From: Bettongia penicillata ogilbyi
Lineage: Eukaryota; Chordata; Mammalia; Diprotodontia; Potoroidae
Assembly (NCBI GenBank): GCA_023548195.1
Contig: JAJHZJ010000496.1
Location: 6,394,702 to 6,458,701 of the forward strand
Direction: 5' to 3'
Length of the DNA stretch: 64,000 nt
Of this stretch, positions 43,396 to 54,760 are shown piece after piece. The translations under genes were made by a program, and so were the position numbers. Within the stretch, counting starts at the first letter, position 1. Each line of letters opens with the position of its first letter. A model generated the notes under the pieces. It made no database searches. It saw only the letters and a program-made list of their open reading frames with translations, and was not told the DNA's origin.

Positions 43396-44520
43396 GTACT
43401 CAGATAAGGCAATGAAATAGAAAATAATTTTGGCAAGTAGGAGGAAGCCAATTGCCAAAGAGTGGTTGGCAGTCCTCTGGTCATCTTTCTTGAGAGGCCC
43501 AGGCTAAAGCCACTGAAATTACTCATGAGGGTACCTTGCATCATGTAAATGATCAAAACAACCCAAAAAGCAGATGAGATGTGTTTTTTGGTAAATAGTT
43601 TAATAAAAGATATTAAAGGTTCTGCAGCACTTTCCAATGATGCTAATTATGAGCAGGGATGCTACCTGCTACCTGTTCTCTCCAGCGGATCTGTACATCT
43701 CTCAGTAATGCCAATTCGGTCACAGACAATGCCTCAAATCATGGCCAACTTAGAGCATGTTGTGTCTGAGTGGGAATATTCAGGGAACATCACTGGTACC
43801 CCATCGAGTGCTTTGAATGAGAATAGAGAGGACCCTCTACAGCCACATGCCTGGCAGATTGCCTGCATTCACCAGTTGGACCACGGACAATAGAGGACTG
43901 AAAAGAACATTCATCGTATTTCTCTTCCCTGTACATTTCAGCCTATCTCTTACACCTGGAGAGCTGATCAAATGTGCACTGATCGCAGGTCTCCATATGC
44001 TCTTGCCAGGTGAGGTTTCGGATAAGACCCTGAATCCAGATGAGGATGAAGGACTTACAAGGTTGTCCTGAGGCTAAATGAGCACAGACTTTAATTATCT
44101 TTGCAGATGTGCAAACTCTTTATTGATTTTAAATTACATTCTTTTAATTGGTGGTGAAAAGGTAACAGGAACATTTTTAGCTTAGGTAGAGGTATAAAAA
44201 TAGTCTGTCTGATTCTAGAAAGATAAGTCAAAATAAACTTCCAAAGAAAACAAATAAAGCACTATGTTTAAGTTGACACAAAACCTTAGAATCTTTGTAA
44301 GTCATATAAATAGGTATTTAAAATTGGGTTCAGAATGTGATATTCATATTCTTTTTACAGTCTTTTAAAATTCATACCAAATATAGACAGATATCAATAG
44401 ACAGATAGCTAGATGCTTTGCTAGATATACAGTCTTGCCAATGTGAATAGTTCCTCCAGTAGTACAGATTGCAACCCATGGGCAAGCCTTCTTGATCTCT
44501 GCAACTCTGGCTTGAGCCCT
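43396..44520. other. No gene; largely unassigned
   Basis: 43640-44075 has mixed composition and ORFs at 43549-43893 and 43817-44071 without recognisable domains. Confidence 0.4.
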
Positions 44521-44685
44521 GAGGAGTTCTCATAATTAGCACGCATAAGAGACAAGCCTTGAACTCGTCTTTCTAACTTTTAATACTAATTCTCTTTCCA
44601 CTGTACCAAAGCTGCTTTTTACCTGACATATAGATGGGTGTTTAATAAATGATTGATTCATAATCGAATGAATGGCCTAAACATT
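44521..44685 (-). mobile_element. MIR fused to an L2-like tail, copy 2
   Basis: agagacaagccttgaactcg, ttctctttccactgtaccaa, agctgctttttacctgacat, then atagatgggtgtttaataaa. Same junction as copy 1. Confidence 0.65.
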
Positions 44686-45092
44686 CTGGGGGAATTCCAC
44701 TGGATTTCTCAACATTGCATAAATACCAATGGAACCCCTGGGCTATCTCTTAAGAGTGCCTTATAAGCTATGGAATTCAGATCTGTCCTGAAAGCACATT
44801 CCTACAGACCTGTCCCCTCCACGCTCCTGGACATTATGTCTCCCAATGCTACCTAAGACTTTCTGAGTTATAATATTGTCCCCTGGCCCAATACTGGTCT
44901 TGAACTCATTAAAATGCCAAGATATTTTTTTCAGAAGAATGTCTGTCTAGCCATACTTTCCCTGTACTGTACTTGTGAAGTCCTTTGGAAAGAATTTTCA
45001 AAACCGAAATAATAACTAACGGCTTATTCTGTAACTAAGAGACTCTTTGCATCATATATACATATTCTACTTCTATAATTACTGATAATGAT
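44686..45092 (-). mobile_element. Unassigned, with a possible L3/CR1 fragment
   Basis: 44885-45010 has cccaatactggtcttgaact, ctgtctagccatactttccc and actgtacttgtgaagtcctt, close to the antisense CR1/L3 block 'ctagccatgtctcccccatcttgtacttgtgaag'. Boundaries are uncertain. Confidence 0.5.
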
Positions 45093-45155
45093 TGGCATTT
45101 ATATAACACTGTAAGTGTTATAAAGTTACAAAGTGTCATCTCATTTGACTTCCAT
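45093..45155 (-). mobile_element. THER1/MIR 3' fragment
   Basis: tgattggcatttatataaca and agtgtcatctcatttgactt. Confidence 0.7.
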
Positions 45156-45174
45156 ATTCTCCTCCCCCAAGCCC

Positions 45175-45275
45175 TAGGACAAGAACTGTCTCATATCTAT
45201 TGTTGTCTTCGTGTGACCCATAGTCCTTTGCACCTGGCACAGAGTAGGTGCCCAATCAAAGATTTGATGAATAAG
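45175..45275 (+). mobile_element. L2 LINE 3' end between two MIR pieces
   Basis: ctaggacaagaactgtctca, ctttgcacctggcacagagt and aggtgcccaatcaaagattt. Confidence 0.75.
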
Positions 45276-45480
45276 TTAGCATTCATATAGCCCTTTTAAC
45301 ACGTGTACTTTCCAACATGCTTCAAATCGCTCTCACATTTGTCCTATTAAGTGTCACTATTCTGCAGATGAGTAAACTGAGGCTGAGAGGGGTTGGGTGG
45401 CTAAAGAGAGAAATGTGGCTATTCAGTGTCAGAGGCAGGCTTTGAACCTAGGTCTTCCTGACTTTAAATCAAACATTTCT
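45276..45480 (-). mobile_element. THER1/MIR SINE
   Basis: agttagcattcatatagccc, gatgagtaaactgaggctga, aggcaggctttgaacctagg and tcttcctgactttaaatc. Confidence 0.82.
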
Positions 45481-46784
45481 TGCCACATCTCCTTAAAGGA
45501 AGAGATCATAGCCCCATACTATGGAATGTCAAAGTTACAAAAGACTTCAGGAATCGTCTTGTCCTTTTGTCAGCAGTCTGGTGAAGCCACTTGACTCCTC
45601 AGAATAATGTTTCTTGCCTCCGTCATAATGAAAGGAAATGCTAGATTTCAATTGGAGGTTAGTGAAAATATTTATTTTTTTTTCCTATCCAATTTCAGGA
45701 ACCCTCTGATATCTATCAGTGGACTCCAAAAATGTGTGATTTAGCTAAACTTCACTCCTTTAACCAATGAAACAACTGATGTCCAGGTGGGTTAAAGAAC
45801 TTGTCCAGGGTTGCACACCTCCTCAGGTCCAGAGCCAGAAGTCTGCTCCCCCATTTTCCAGTCCAGAACTTTTCCCACTAAACACATGACCCACAGGTAT
45901 ATTTTGGGGGAACTATGTGTCACTTTCAATTTTAGAAGAATTGCTTTTCCCCTACTTCAAAGGAAGTTGGAAATCTCCTTTCTTTGGCCTGTTGCTGGAG
46001 GCAATCACCTGACCTCCGCTTTCCCACTTGGCTGCTTTGGGACAGGGACCTTTCCGCACAACGCCTTGGCTTCTTTCCTGCCCACAGTTAAGTCTCTTAA
46101 CCTGCACATTTGCATTTCATCTCAGCCCCTTGATATCTCCTGGAAGGACCAGGGGCCCACTGATGGTGAATGTTTCTCAGGGTAGAGCCATCAATGTGAA
46201 ATTATACTTGTCCTATTTGGCTAGTAAAAGATGGGGAAAATGAAAACAGGAAGGTGCCTAAGTGTCTGTTGCTAAGACACAGCCCTAGGGCAGCAGTAGC
46301 GCAGACACCAACGTGTCAGACCGGTTGGACGTCCAGGATGCCTCTCTGTGGTGGGAAAGGTATCTCAGTGTTCATAGTCATAAAGCATGCCTGTGAGTGC
46401 TTTGAAATCGTTCTAAGATTCCTAAGAGGAGGAACCAGTTTCTGATTTCTCCTCCTTCCCATCTCACCTAACACTTGGGAACTTCCACAAGCCTTTCAGT
46501 GAGAGGACAACCAAGGGGCTCTCATTGAAACTGTCTAAATTAGGGGAAGAAGTACTTAGTAGATTAGTACTTAGTTTAGGGAAACCAAGGCCCCTGTGGC
46601 TGAGTGATGATGGAGGCATGGAGTCCCTGAATTCTAGGTAAGGGTGATGCCAGAGAACACTCATTTCAAGGGTTCCTGAACTTGGGAACGGATGAGGAGA
46701 AAGAGCTTCAGACACATTCTGAAAGTCTAGACCAGAAATTTGAAGATAATCCAGAAGCTTCACCGAGGTAAAACTGGAAGACAT
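45481..46784. other. No gene; mostly unassigned
   Basis: 45520-45560 and 45760-45870 resemble MIR3-type antisense pieces (ccaatgaaacaactgatgtc, tgtccagggttgcacacctc). The ORFs at 45811-46185 and 46464-46784 have no domain. Confidence 0.4.
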
Positions 46785-46895
46785 TACAGAATGTAAACTC
46801 TCTGAGAGCAGGAGCTGTTAGAGTTGGTCTTTCTGTCCCCAGTGACCTTGAACGTATCAGGGGCTTAGCAAATGTTTGAAAGAAATCTAAATGAA
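46785..46895 (+). mobile_element. L2 LINE 3' end
   Basis: aatgtaaactctctgagagc, gaccttgaacgtatcagggg, cttagcaaatgtttgaaaga. Confidence 0.72.
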
Positions 46896-47049
46896 CACAG
46901 TCATGGCCAGAGGAAAGGGTGTTAAGCTTTGAAGTCAGTAGCCCAGGATTGACTATTGGATCTCACCAAGAGCCTCCTACAAAAACACTAAATGACCTGT
47001 ATATATTTTCTTCATAGAAGGCAAAAATGTGCCTTTTCAACCTTATTTC

Positions 47050-47165
47050 ATCTTACATACAATGTAAAGTCCTTAAGGGACTGTGACTTTTGTATCTACA
47101 GTGCTTAGAAGAGTGGCTGGCACTTAGTAGGGTGCTTGATAAATGCTTGTTTCGTGACTGAGAAA
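47050..47165 (+). mobile_element. L2 LINE 3' end
   Basis: acaatgtaaagtccttaagg, gtggctggcacttagtaggg, tgcttgataaatgcttgttt. Confidence 0.82.
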
Positions 47166-47224
47166 ACTGCAAATTTTCCCAGTAGGATGTCAATGCCTCT
47201 GTCTCCAATCTTCTGTCATTTTAC

Positions 47225-47350
47225 TTAGAACACAAGTTCCTTACAATTAAGGACTGTTTCATTTTTGTCTTTGTATTTCTAGTATCCGGCACAGTTCCTG
47301 GTACCTAGGAGGGTTTAATAATGAGTATATATTGATTGATTGATAGATTC
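47225..47350 (+). mobile_element. L2 LINE 3' end
   Basis: acacaagttccttacaatta, gtatttctagtatccggcac, agttcctggtacctaggagg, then (GATT)n. Confidence 0.82.
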
Positions 47351-48924
47351 TATGAGTGCTTGAGTTCAGTGGGCAAAGGAGAGAATGATAGAACACCTGA
47401 ATTGGAGTGAAAAATACCAGACTAATTTAACTGTGAAGAGTCCTATTCAACAAAGAGAAGTCAAGCAGAAACTGGTCTTTATGAGAAATTGTATCTTCTC
47501 TAACCCTCACTCAAAATAGTCCTGTGTTCGGATGGAACAGAACACAGTGATGTCTCCAGTCGGGGTGGGGGTGGGGGTGTGCATTGCAATTTGACATGTC
47601 AATTCCAGAGCTTGTTTCTGTACTCTTAAAAATGGTTAGTGTCTGACTCCTCTGTTTGGGTTGAGTCATACTTTTAAGATAGAAGAACTGTTGTTTTAGA
47701 GGGAAAGTTTTAAAACTTCAATTAAAGTAGTCATAAAACTTTTCCATAGAAAAAGTGTTGCATAACTACAAGGTGATATAATTATTAAAAGGCTATTATT
47801 AACTTTCCATTATGAATTTTTTCATATACATAGGAAAAAAATGTATCCATCACTGAATGAGTTCCTTATGCCTTCCTTAGAGCCATGAGACCTAGGTGTA
47901 GCAATAATATTAGGATTATATGTGTATAATGACTCTATAATTATTATATTGCATGCTTTTTTCTTCTTTGGGTTTTGGAAATAGTTTAAACAAATCCAGT
48001 AATAAAGTGGGCTAGTAGTAAGCCAACTGCCTCCCCCCTGCTCCCCCATCTCTGTCTTTGACATGTCCTTGACTCCTCATCTGAACATCTTATACTTGGC
48101 ATCTAAGATAAAGAGGAATCAGGCTCTTTGACACAATTGGGCAGAAGAGCTGGTGAGGGTGAAAACTACATGAAAGGGCATTGAGCTGCCTTTTATCCCT
48201 TGAGCTCCTAATCTCTCTCCAAGAAAAGTATGTGTAAATAGTTTGCCTTGACAATCCCTACCTTGTTGTCAGAGATAGATTTATTTAACCATCTTCCACA
48301 GTTGAACACTTTTGAGGATGGTTTCGTAAATGCCCTTGGTTCATTTGGATTTAAAATCCATTCACCTGTCTTTCTTAAGTCCCAGATCAGGAGAACACAG
48401 GTTGTTCAGCGAGAACTAAAAAATAAAATGTATTACTTAGAGAGGAGGGCATACGAGCTCATATAAAAGAGACTTGGAGATAAGAAATGTTTGGAGAAAA
48501 GCTAACTGACTTTAAAGATATTTGAATCAATGACATGCATATGTAGGATCAGAACAGCCTCAGAGTTATGCAGGAGCAGATCTTCCTCCCTATACACACC
48601 CCGGGATGGAATCTCATGCAATCTTTGGAGGTTGCTACTAGCCCTTGGGTTCAAACATAATTTCTTCAATTCTTGTCCATTTCTGTGTGAGGTTCATTTT
48701 AAAATATGAAATACAGGGCAGGCCAAAAGGAAGTGTCCTGGAGGCTGGGTTTTGAGATTTGTTTCTTGTTAACCCTTTCAGTGCCTTTAATATTATAGTT
48801 AGAGAGCCCCTCCTACTTAGAGATAATTGATGCAAAGCTTGTTGACCAGAGTCATCAGTTGAGTCTGCAAAGTCCATGAAGGATAGGGACTGGATCTGTA
48901 TTTTACTGGTGTAATTGACTACTA
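47351..48924. other. No gene or recognised repeat
   Basis: Repeat-poor. A G-rich stretch (ggggtgggggtgggggtgtg) lies at 47562-47581, with only three G-runs. The ORFs carry no domain. Confidence 0.4.
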
Positions 48925-49118
48925 ACTGAGGAAACTCTCTCTACCAATGCAAGTTAGCTGTTTTCTGCAATTTATTGTCTTAGAGTTGCCCTGGGTCATG
49001 GACAGGTTGAGTCACTGAAAGTCACACAACTTTTATGTATCAGGAGCAGAACTTGAACCCAGATCTTCTTGGATTCAAGCCTGGCTCCCTAGAAACCATA
49101 CCACACTGCCTCCTGCAC
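48925..49118 (-). mobile_element. Type E marsupial SINE, full length
   Basis: tctctaccaatgcaagttag, tattgtcttagagttgccct, agcagaacttgaacccagat, ccataccacactgcctcctg. Confidence 0.85.
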
Positions 49119-49189
49119 TTTTCAAACTTTAATGTATTAAATAAATGTGCATTGTTTTTACTGTTATCATAGATATTATTGAATAGCAA

Positions 49190-49440
49190 GGGCTTGTTCA
49201 TTTCATGCTGTTTGCAAGGCACAGTGCTAGGTCCCTGAAGAGTCCCTGCCCTCAAGAGGGTCTACTGTCAACTCAGGAAATGCAGTATCCACACAAAGAA
49301 ACATCACCGAATTCACTGGGGAGGAAGAAAGTGCTAAATACCCTGAGGAGGAGGAATGACTCACAGAAGAGGGGGCAGTTAAGTTTGCCTTTGAAGGAAG
49401 ACAAGGATTGTGAGTAGGGGGATGAGGAAGGAAGGTGATT
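49190..49440 (-). mobile_element. L2 LINE 3' region
   Basis: aggcacagtgctaggtccct, agtccctgccctcaagaggg, tctactgtcaactcagg, then gttaagtttgcctttgaagg. Confidence 0.7.
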
Positions 49441-49544
49441 CACTCACGGGAGATGGCTACCAAAAATGAAAATAGAGCACAGTGGAATGGCTAAGATTAG
49501 AAGGGAGAACGCATGAAGGGTTGTTGTGGGATATCAACAATTAA

Positions 49545-49860
49545 TTGGTCTATCAAGAAGTATTTAAAAATATCAGCTGTGCCCCAGGGCCTGTCCTGAG
49601 CCCTGGAGTATAGAGAAAATGAGTCTGCCCAGGCAGATGAGAGTCAAATTGTGGAAAGCTTTGAATATGAGAGTAAGGAATGATTATTTTATTTTTTTGG
49701 CAGTGTGCATAACCTCCGAAGGCTTTGTATGTCAGTTTTTAAGCAAGAGAGAGACCTGGTCAGACTTGTGTCTTAGAGAAAATTGTTTTGATATCTACTT
49801 AAAGGGGAGATGAGAGAGAGGATTGTCAATTAAAAGGCTATGACTAGTCCAAGACAGAGG
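49545..49860 (-). mobile_element. L2 LINE fragment
   Basis: tgtgccccagggcctgtcct, attgtggaaagctttgaata, aagagagagacctggtcaga and aggctatgactagtccaaga. Confidence 0.7.
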
Positions 49861-49965
49861 CAATAAAGACCTGAATTTCAGTGGTAGCTTGGGAAAGAAG
49901 AAAAAGAAATGGACAAGATTAGTGTCATAGAAGGAGAATCACCAGGGCCTTGTAACACATCAGAT

Positions 49966-50172
49966 TGTGCTTGTGGTTTGTCCTTGGTTCTCCAAGAGGA
50001 CTGTGATGTCAGGAAGATAATGCCATGACTTGTGAGTAAATTGAATTGAAAGGAAGGAGGGCTGTGCAAAGTGGCAGGCCTAGCTTTCTACTACAGAGCC
50101 ATCTGGGTCCAGTGGTCAGATGTAGATCAGGATGACTGGAGGTGACCCAGGTTCACTTCTTAAGTAGTTCTA
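49966..50172 (-). mobile_element. Type B RTE-tailed SINE, 5'-truncated, with perfect TSD
   Basis: gtttgtccttggttctccaa, gaggactgtgatgtcaggaa, gccatctgggtccagtggtc, gtagatcaggatgactggag. Flanked by identical aacacatcagat at 49954-49965 and 50173-50184. Confidence 0.93.
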
Positions 50173-50184
50173 AACACATCAGAT

Positions 50185-50999
50185 ACATGATCTTGGATGA
50201 CTGGGAGGATGGAAGAGCCCTCATCAACAACAGAAACTGTACAAAATAGGAATTACCTTGGTTCTTCATGGTACCAGAGGGCTGCAGAAGGAATGAGAGG
50301 CATATTGTCGTTTATTGTAAGGGAGGGAGTGCCTAAGAATGAGAGCTATCTGAAAGTAGGATGGGGGGAAGGAGGAGGGGGAAAATGGGCTCAACTCTTC
50401 TACATAGGAAAGTCTTCAGGTTCAGGTTACATAGGATGGCCTGTGAGATCCCTTGAAAGTCAGATCTGTGATTCATTGTAAAGACATTTATTGCATAAAG
50501 CTTTCATGGTGACAGAGGAGAAGTTTTATTTGTCTAAGACATTATTTGAGGCTTGACTATAAAGAACTTAAAAAAAAAAAAACCTTTAAAATTTAAGCCG
50601 TATCCAAGCATAGACTTTTTTTTTTGGCTTTTACCTTTGTATCTTCATGTTTAACATAGTCCCTGACACGTTTCTTGTTCTTTAAATTATTTTGCTTTGT
50701 TAAGTAGTAAACTTTTAGGATTTTTTGTATCTTTTTATCAAAGAAGTCTTTATTAATCATAACTTTTGCTCTGGACTATCTTATAGACTGGTAGAAATTA
50801 GAGATGTAACACCTATCTGGGAAGTGATTAATGTACATGAAACAATTACTATATTATTATCATTCGTCTTGTTTTTGAACTTAGGCTATTATATTTTATT
50901 CTTCTTTATTTTATTGTCATCATTATTATTAAGGAAGTTTTGAGTAATTGAATGCTAAATTTTATGGTGCAGCCTTAGGTGCTGTGGAATGTTAGAGAA
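50185..50999. other. No gene or recognised repeat
   Basis: A purine-rich stretch at 50358-50390 (gatggggggaaggaggaggg) and an A-run near 50571. The ORF at 50197-50481 shows no domain. Confidence 0.4.
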
Positions 51000-51195
51000 A
51001 GTGAATCCATATTGTTGAGATGGGACAAGTTAAGAACAACGTCATGGAGGGCATTCATTGTAAGCTGGGCTTTGAAAGATGGAAAAGATTGGAACTAGAA
51101 TGGAAGTAGACTTCTACAATGACTTCAGTGGGCAGGGGGGCACATTAAAAAGGTGGGCAGGGCAGAGCAGGCCATCATTTCACAGAACAATAGGT
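51000..51195 (-). mobile_element. L2 LINE fragment
   Basis: catggagggcattcattgta, agctgggctttgaaagatgg and cagtgggcaggggggcacat. Confidence 0.55.
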
Positions 51196-51552
51196 AATAT
51201 AAGAGGGAATTAAAAATTGGGATGATCTTTTTTCATTAGTGAAATTTTCCACATCAGTAATTGACTATGAAGATAAGATGTTAGATAGGGACCACATATG
51301 TATGGATATCCAAAGAGCACTTGTGTTTCTTTCATCCCTATGGCTCTTTTTCTTCTATCTCCCCAACCATGTTATTGACTTCTTTCACATGGTATATATT
51401 TTATTACTTGCATTTTGCTTTCTTCTCTCTGCATTTCTTTGCATTTTCTTTATTTCTTTGTCATTTTTGTATTTGTGATTGTTGATGCATTAAACTTTTT
51501 TTTTAACTCTTCTCCACTCTTCTTTGGCTTTATTGGTTATTTCCAGTGTTTT

Positions 51553-51553
<1 letters not shown>

Positions 51554-51597
<44 letters not shown>
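51554..51597. repeat. (GT)22 microsatellite
   Basis: Uninterrupted GT dinucleotides. Confidence 0.97.
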
Positions 51598-51600
<3 letters not shown>

Positions 51601-51639
51601 GTTCCTAGAAGAGATAAATGTGTTTTGGATATTTTGTTT

Positions 51640-51800
51640 TAGAGATAATTTTTCTTCCCTTTAATAGCATCCTTGGGGAATGATGCTGCTAGTAAGATCA
51701 CTGAATCAAAGGGTTTGGATAGTTCTGTAGCTCAATGTATATTTTCATAATGCCTTTCAAGAAGAATGCATCAATTAGTTGGATAGCTATACAGGGAAGA
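51640..51800 (-). mobile_element. L1 LINE fragment
   Basis: agatcactgaatcaaagggt, ttggatagttctgtagctca, aagaatgcatcaattagttg match the antisense marsupial L1 3' region ('ggatcaaagggtatg', 'atagctctttgggca'). Confidence 0.5.
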
Positions 51801-51944
51801 GCACTTCTATTGCATTATAAATGAATCGTGTTCCACAAATAGATGCCTAGAACTAGTGACTTTATTTCTGAACTCTGTGTTGATTCTTATCAGTCTTTTA
51901 GTTACCACATCTCATAGTTTCTATCTACCCTGACTATATGAATG

Positions 51945-52190
51945 CACTCTCTCCTTAGGTCTACCCTTAAATCCCTACTTTTCCTCAAGACCCAATTCAG
52001 ATCCTCTTTTCTATTTTACCCTTTCTCAGCCCTGCAGCTGTTCTGACTTTCATCTCTAGGGTCACCTTCCATTTCATCTATATTTTGTGTGTATGATTAT
52101 GTGCATGTTGTCTCCTACACTAGAATGGATGCTCTGTGACATATTCCTGGTGCTTAACACAGTTCTTACCACATTTAGCAGGCCTATTTC
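51945..52190 (+). mobile_element. L2 LINE 3' region
   Basis: tcctcaagacccaattcaga, ctacactagaatggatgctc, ctggtgcttaacacagttct. Confidence 0.7.
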
Positions 52191-52194
52191 ACAC

Positions 52195-52490
52195 TCTTCT
52201 CCTGCAATTATTTTCTCTTCCACCCAAAATGATCTATGTACTATTCCTCAAACTTGGTTTTCTATCAGTTGCCTCTGTAATTCTGTGCAGACTGTTGTTC
52301 CCCAGGCCTGGAGTACAAACCCTCCTGATCTTTGCCTCTTTGAATTCTCAGCTTTCTCCACTACTAAAGTACTAATTCCTTTGAAAAAGTGTTTCCTGAT
52401 GGCACACTAGTATATACATATCTAGCAAAGGAGCCAGCACGTGGTACATACTGGATGTATGACTGTTGATTAAATCAATGTTTAGACCTT
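52195..52490 (+). mobile_element. L2 LINE 3' region, second copy in tandem
   Basis: cttgttccccaggcctggag-like block, ttcctttgaaaaagtgtttc, gagccagcacgtggtacata, ctggatgtatgactgttgat. Confidence 0.7.
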
Positions 52491-52555
52491 GTATCCTCAC
52501 CCAACCCACCCCTCAGAAGAAAGTAAGCTCTTAGAAGACTCTGGTCATTTGTCTT

Positions 52556-52582
52556 AATATATATATATATATACACACACAC
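52556..52582. repeat. (TA)n(CA)n microsatellite
   Basis: atatatatatatatacacac. Confidence 0.9.
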
Positions 52583-53329
52583 ATGAACTTTTAGTAATGG
52601 GTGATTGACAAGTTTTAACACACTATAACTAAATACGTTTCTCTATTGATTCCTACCAATTTTGAAAGGATGGCTTAGATTTACTCTGCATATGAAAGAA
52701 ATTGATTGAGTCCCCTTTGGTTATTTTTGAGGGTCAGCCATGATTACAAGGGTAGGAAAAGTACATATCATGGTGTTAGTAATATTTATTCAACATCATT
52801 CATCTCCTACTGAATCCTCTGAGAGCAGTAAAGATGATTCTACCTTTTCAGCTTTTGTTTTCCTTTTTAGTTGAGCAGAAATTTAAAAACAAAACTGTAG
52901 GACTAATAGCTGCAACATGTTGTCATTGGAGAGATTGATTTTTAGTTCAATTTTATTTCCAAGTTGACTCTATTCTGATATAATATTATCTCCAGACTGT
53001 GAAATTCAACCTTCTTCCCCGTTTGTATAATTCTTTTTCTGTCTGTGTTCTAGAATTCTTTTAGGATTTTTCTTTTCCTTCTTGTACATTAGAAAGCTGA
53101 CCAATGTGCTGATGGTGACAGATTCTTTAAAAAATTTATAAAAGGTCACCTCACACATGGAGATGGGAGTAATTGCCTAACTCCATGAGGTTTTCCTTTA
53201 CAATTCTTCATTGGTCATTTGCTACAGTTTCTTCCAATCAATCATGTTCCTCTCCATCATCCTTTGGTTCATTCTCAACCAAACCTCTTTTGAAATTGTG
53301 GTTTTCCATGCCTTGTAATCATGGATGGA
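52583..53329. other. No gene or recognised repeat
   Basis: Unassigned AT-rich sequence. Confidence 0.4.
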
Positions 53330-53405
53330 TAGAAGAAGGGAAGGGAGGGAGGAAGGAAGGGAAAATGAAAGGCAAGGAAGAAAGTATGAAGGTAGGAAAT
53401 AAGGA
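53330..53405. repeat. (GGAA)n purine tract
   Basis: gaagggaagggagggaggaa and similar units. Strong purine-strand asymmetry. Confidence 0.9.
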
Positions 53406-53407
53406 AG

Positions 53408-53635
53408 CAACTTTTAAGTATATCCCTCATATGTGCCAGGCACTAAGATAGACACTGTACAAATTTGATCCTCAAACAACCTTGGGAGACAGGTACTATT
53501 ATTATTTATGTTTAATAGTTAAGGAAACTGAGTCAGACAGATATTAAGTTGCTTGCCCAGGGTCACACAGCCAGTAAGCGTCTGAGACCTTATTTTAACT
53601 CAGGCATTCCCAGTTTCAGTTCAGCATGCCCCATC
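53408..53635 (-). mobile_element. THER1/MIR SINE, near full length
   Basis: tatgtgccaggcactaagat, gggagacaggtactattatt, gttaaggaaactgagtcaga and cagggtcacacagccagtaa. Confidence 0.88.
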
Positions 53636-54144
53636 TGCTCTTTTCCCAGCTGCCCAAGTAGAGCATCACTAGAAGAAATACAAATGAGGAATATAATGAT
53701 AACGTGATACAACTCAAAATCTGTGAAGTGCTAGAGTTAAGTATGTACATGGTCAAGTGGAGATAAGTGACCTGGGTGACTTGCTGTGGGGAGGGTGGGT
53801 GGCAGATTGCCACAGAGTTTGGGGAGATCATGCTATGGTATGGTGCAGAATTCCCTAAGTAATCTCTACCAAAACACCAGTCTCAGAGTGGCTCTTTTTC
53901 AAGTTAGTGACCATCTTGACTGGGAACCAAACAAGAGGTAAAAGACATATGCAAGGTGACAACAGCCCTTCCTAAGAATCTTGGGAAAAATGATGGCTGC
54001 TCTTCTGCTTTGGAATACGATCTACAGAAAGCTTTCTTTGCATCTGGAAACATTTCCTCTTCTTATTGATCTATCAGAAACATATTGGGTGCACCCTTCC
54101 CATGCTTGCTGTTAGAAGCTGATATGGTCTTAGACTGTGAGCTA
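53636..54144. other. No gene or recognised repeat
   Basis: Unassigned. Confidence 0.4.
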
Positions 54145-54200
54145 GATGGATAGGTAATTAGATGATAGATAGATCGATAGATAGACACATAGATAGATTA
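54145..54200. repeat. (GATA)n microsatellite
   Basis: agatgatagatagatcgata and following units. Confidence 0.92.
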
Positions 54201-54204
54201 AAAC

Positions 54205-54440
54205 AATTATTCAGTACTTTCTATGTTCTAGATGCTGTGATAGTTGTTAATAATATCTATAATAATATATAATAAAGTAAAACAGTATCTTCCTTCAATG
54301 AGTTTAGGTTCTAATGGAAGGCAAATCAACACATAAAGGGGAGAGATAATTATGGAGTGGAGAGATTGAGTGAGGAGGAGAAGCCTGGAGAGTTGAGTCA
54401 GGAGTGAAATGAGCATGGCTGAGGTCTTTCCTAATGGAAG
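54205..54440 (-). mobile_element. L2 LINE 3' region
   Basis: cagtactttctatgttctag, cttccttcaatgagtttagg and ttctaatggaaggcaaatca. Confidence 0.6.
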
Positions 54441-54594
54441 AAACAATCTAGATGAAGGAGTCACCCTTCAGAGCTGACCCTCAGACGAGCTTTCTCCAGA
54501 TTTGCAAGGTAGCTGGCAGAGAGGAAGAATCTACAGAGTTCAGTCCTAAGTAAGACTTTCAAACAATTTCCTTTTCCCCATCTGACTTTCACTT

Positions 54595-54760
54595 TATGAA
54601 GCCATATTTTAGTCAAGTTGAAACAAGTCCAGGTGAGTGTCATTAGAATGGTGAGAAGACTGGAGAATAGGTCTTAGGAGAATTACTAGAAAGATCTGGA
54701 AATATTTAGCCCAAAGAAGAGAGGACATGAGCTCCTTATCTGGCCATAAATCTCTTTGAT
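54595..54760 (+). mobile_element. L3/CR1 LINE fragment
   Basis: agttgaaacaagtccaggtg, attagaatggtgagaagact, ggaaatatttagcccaaaga, agagaggacatgagctcc. Sense L3 order ('agggcaaccaagatggtgag', 'tttagcctggagaaaagaag'). Confidence 0.75.

Noticed and set aside
47562..47581. Possible plus-strand G-quadruplex
   Set aside because: Only three G-runs are present, so the usual four-run rule is not met.
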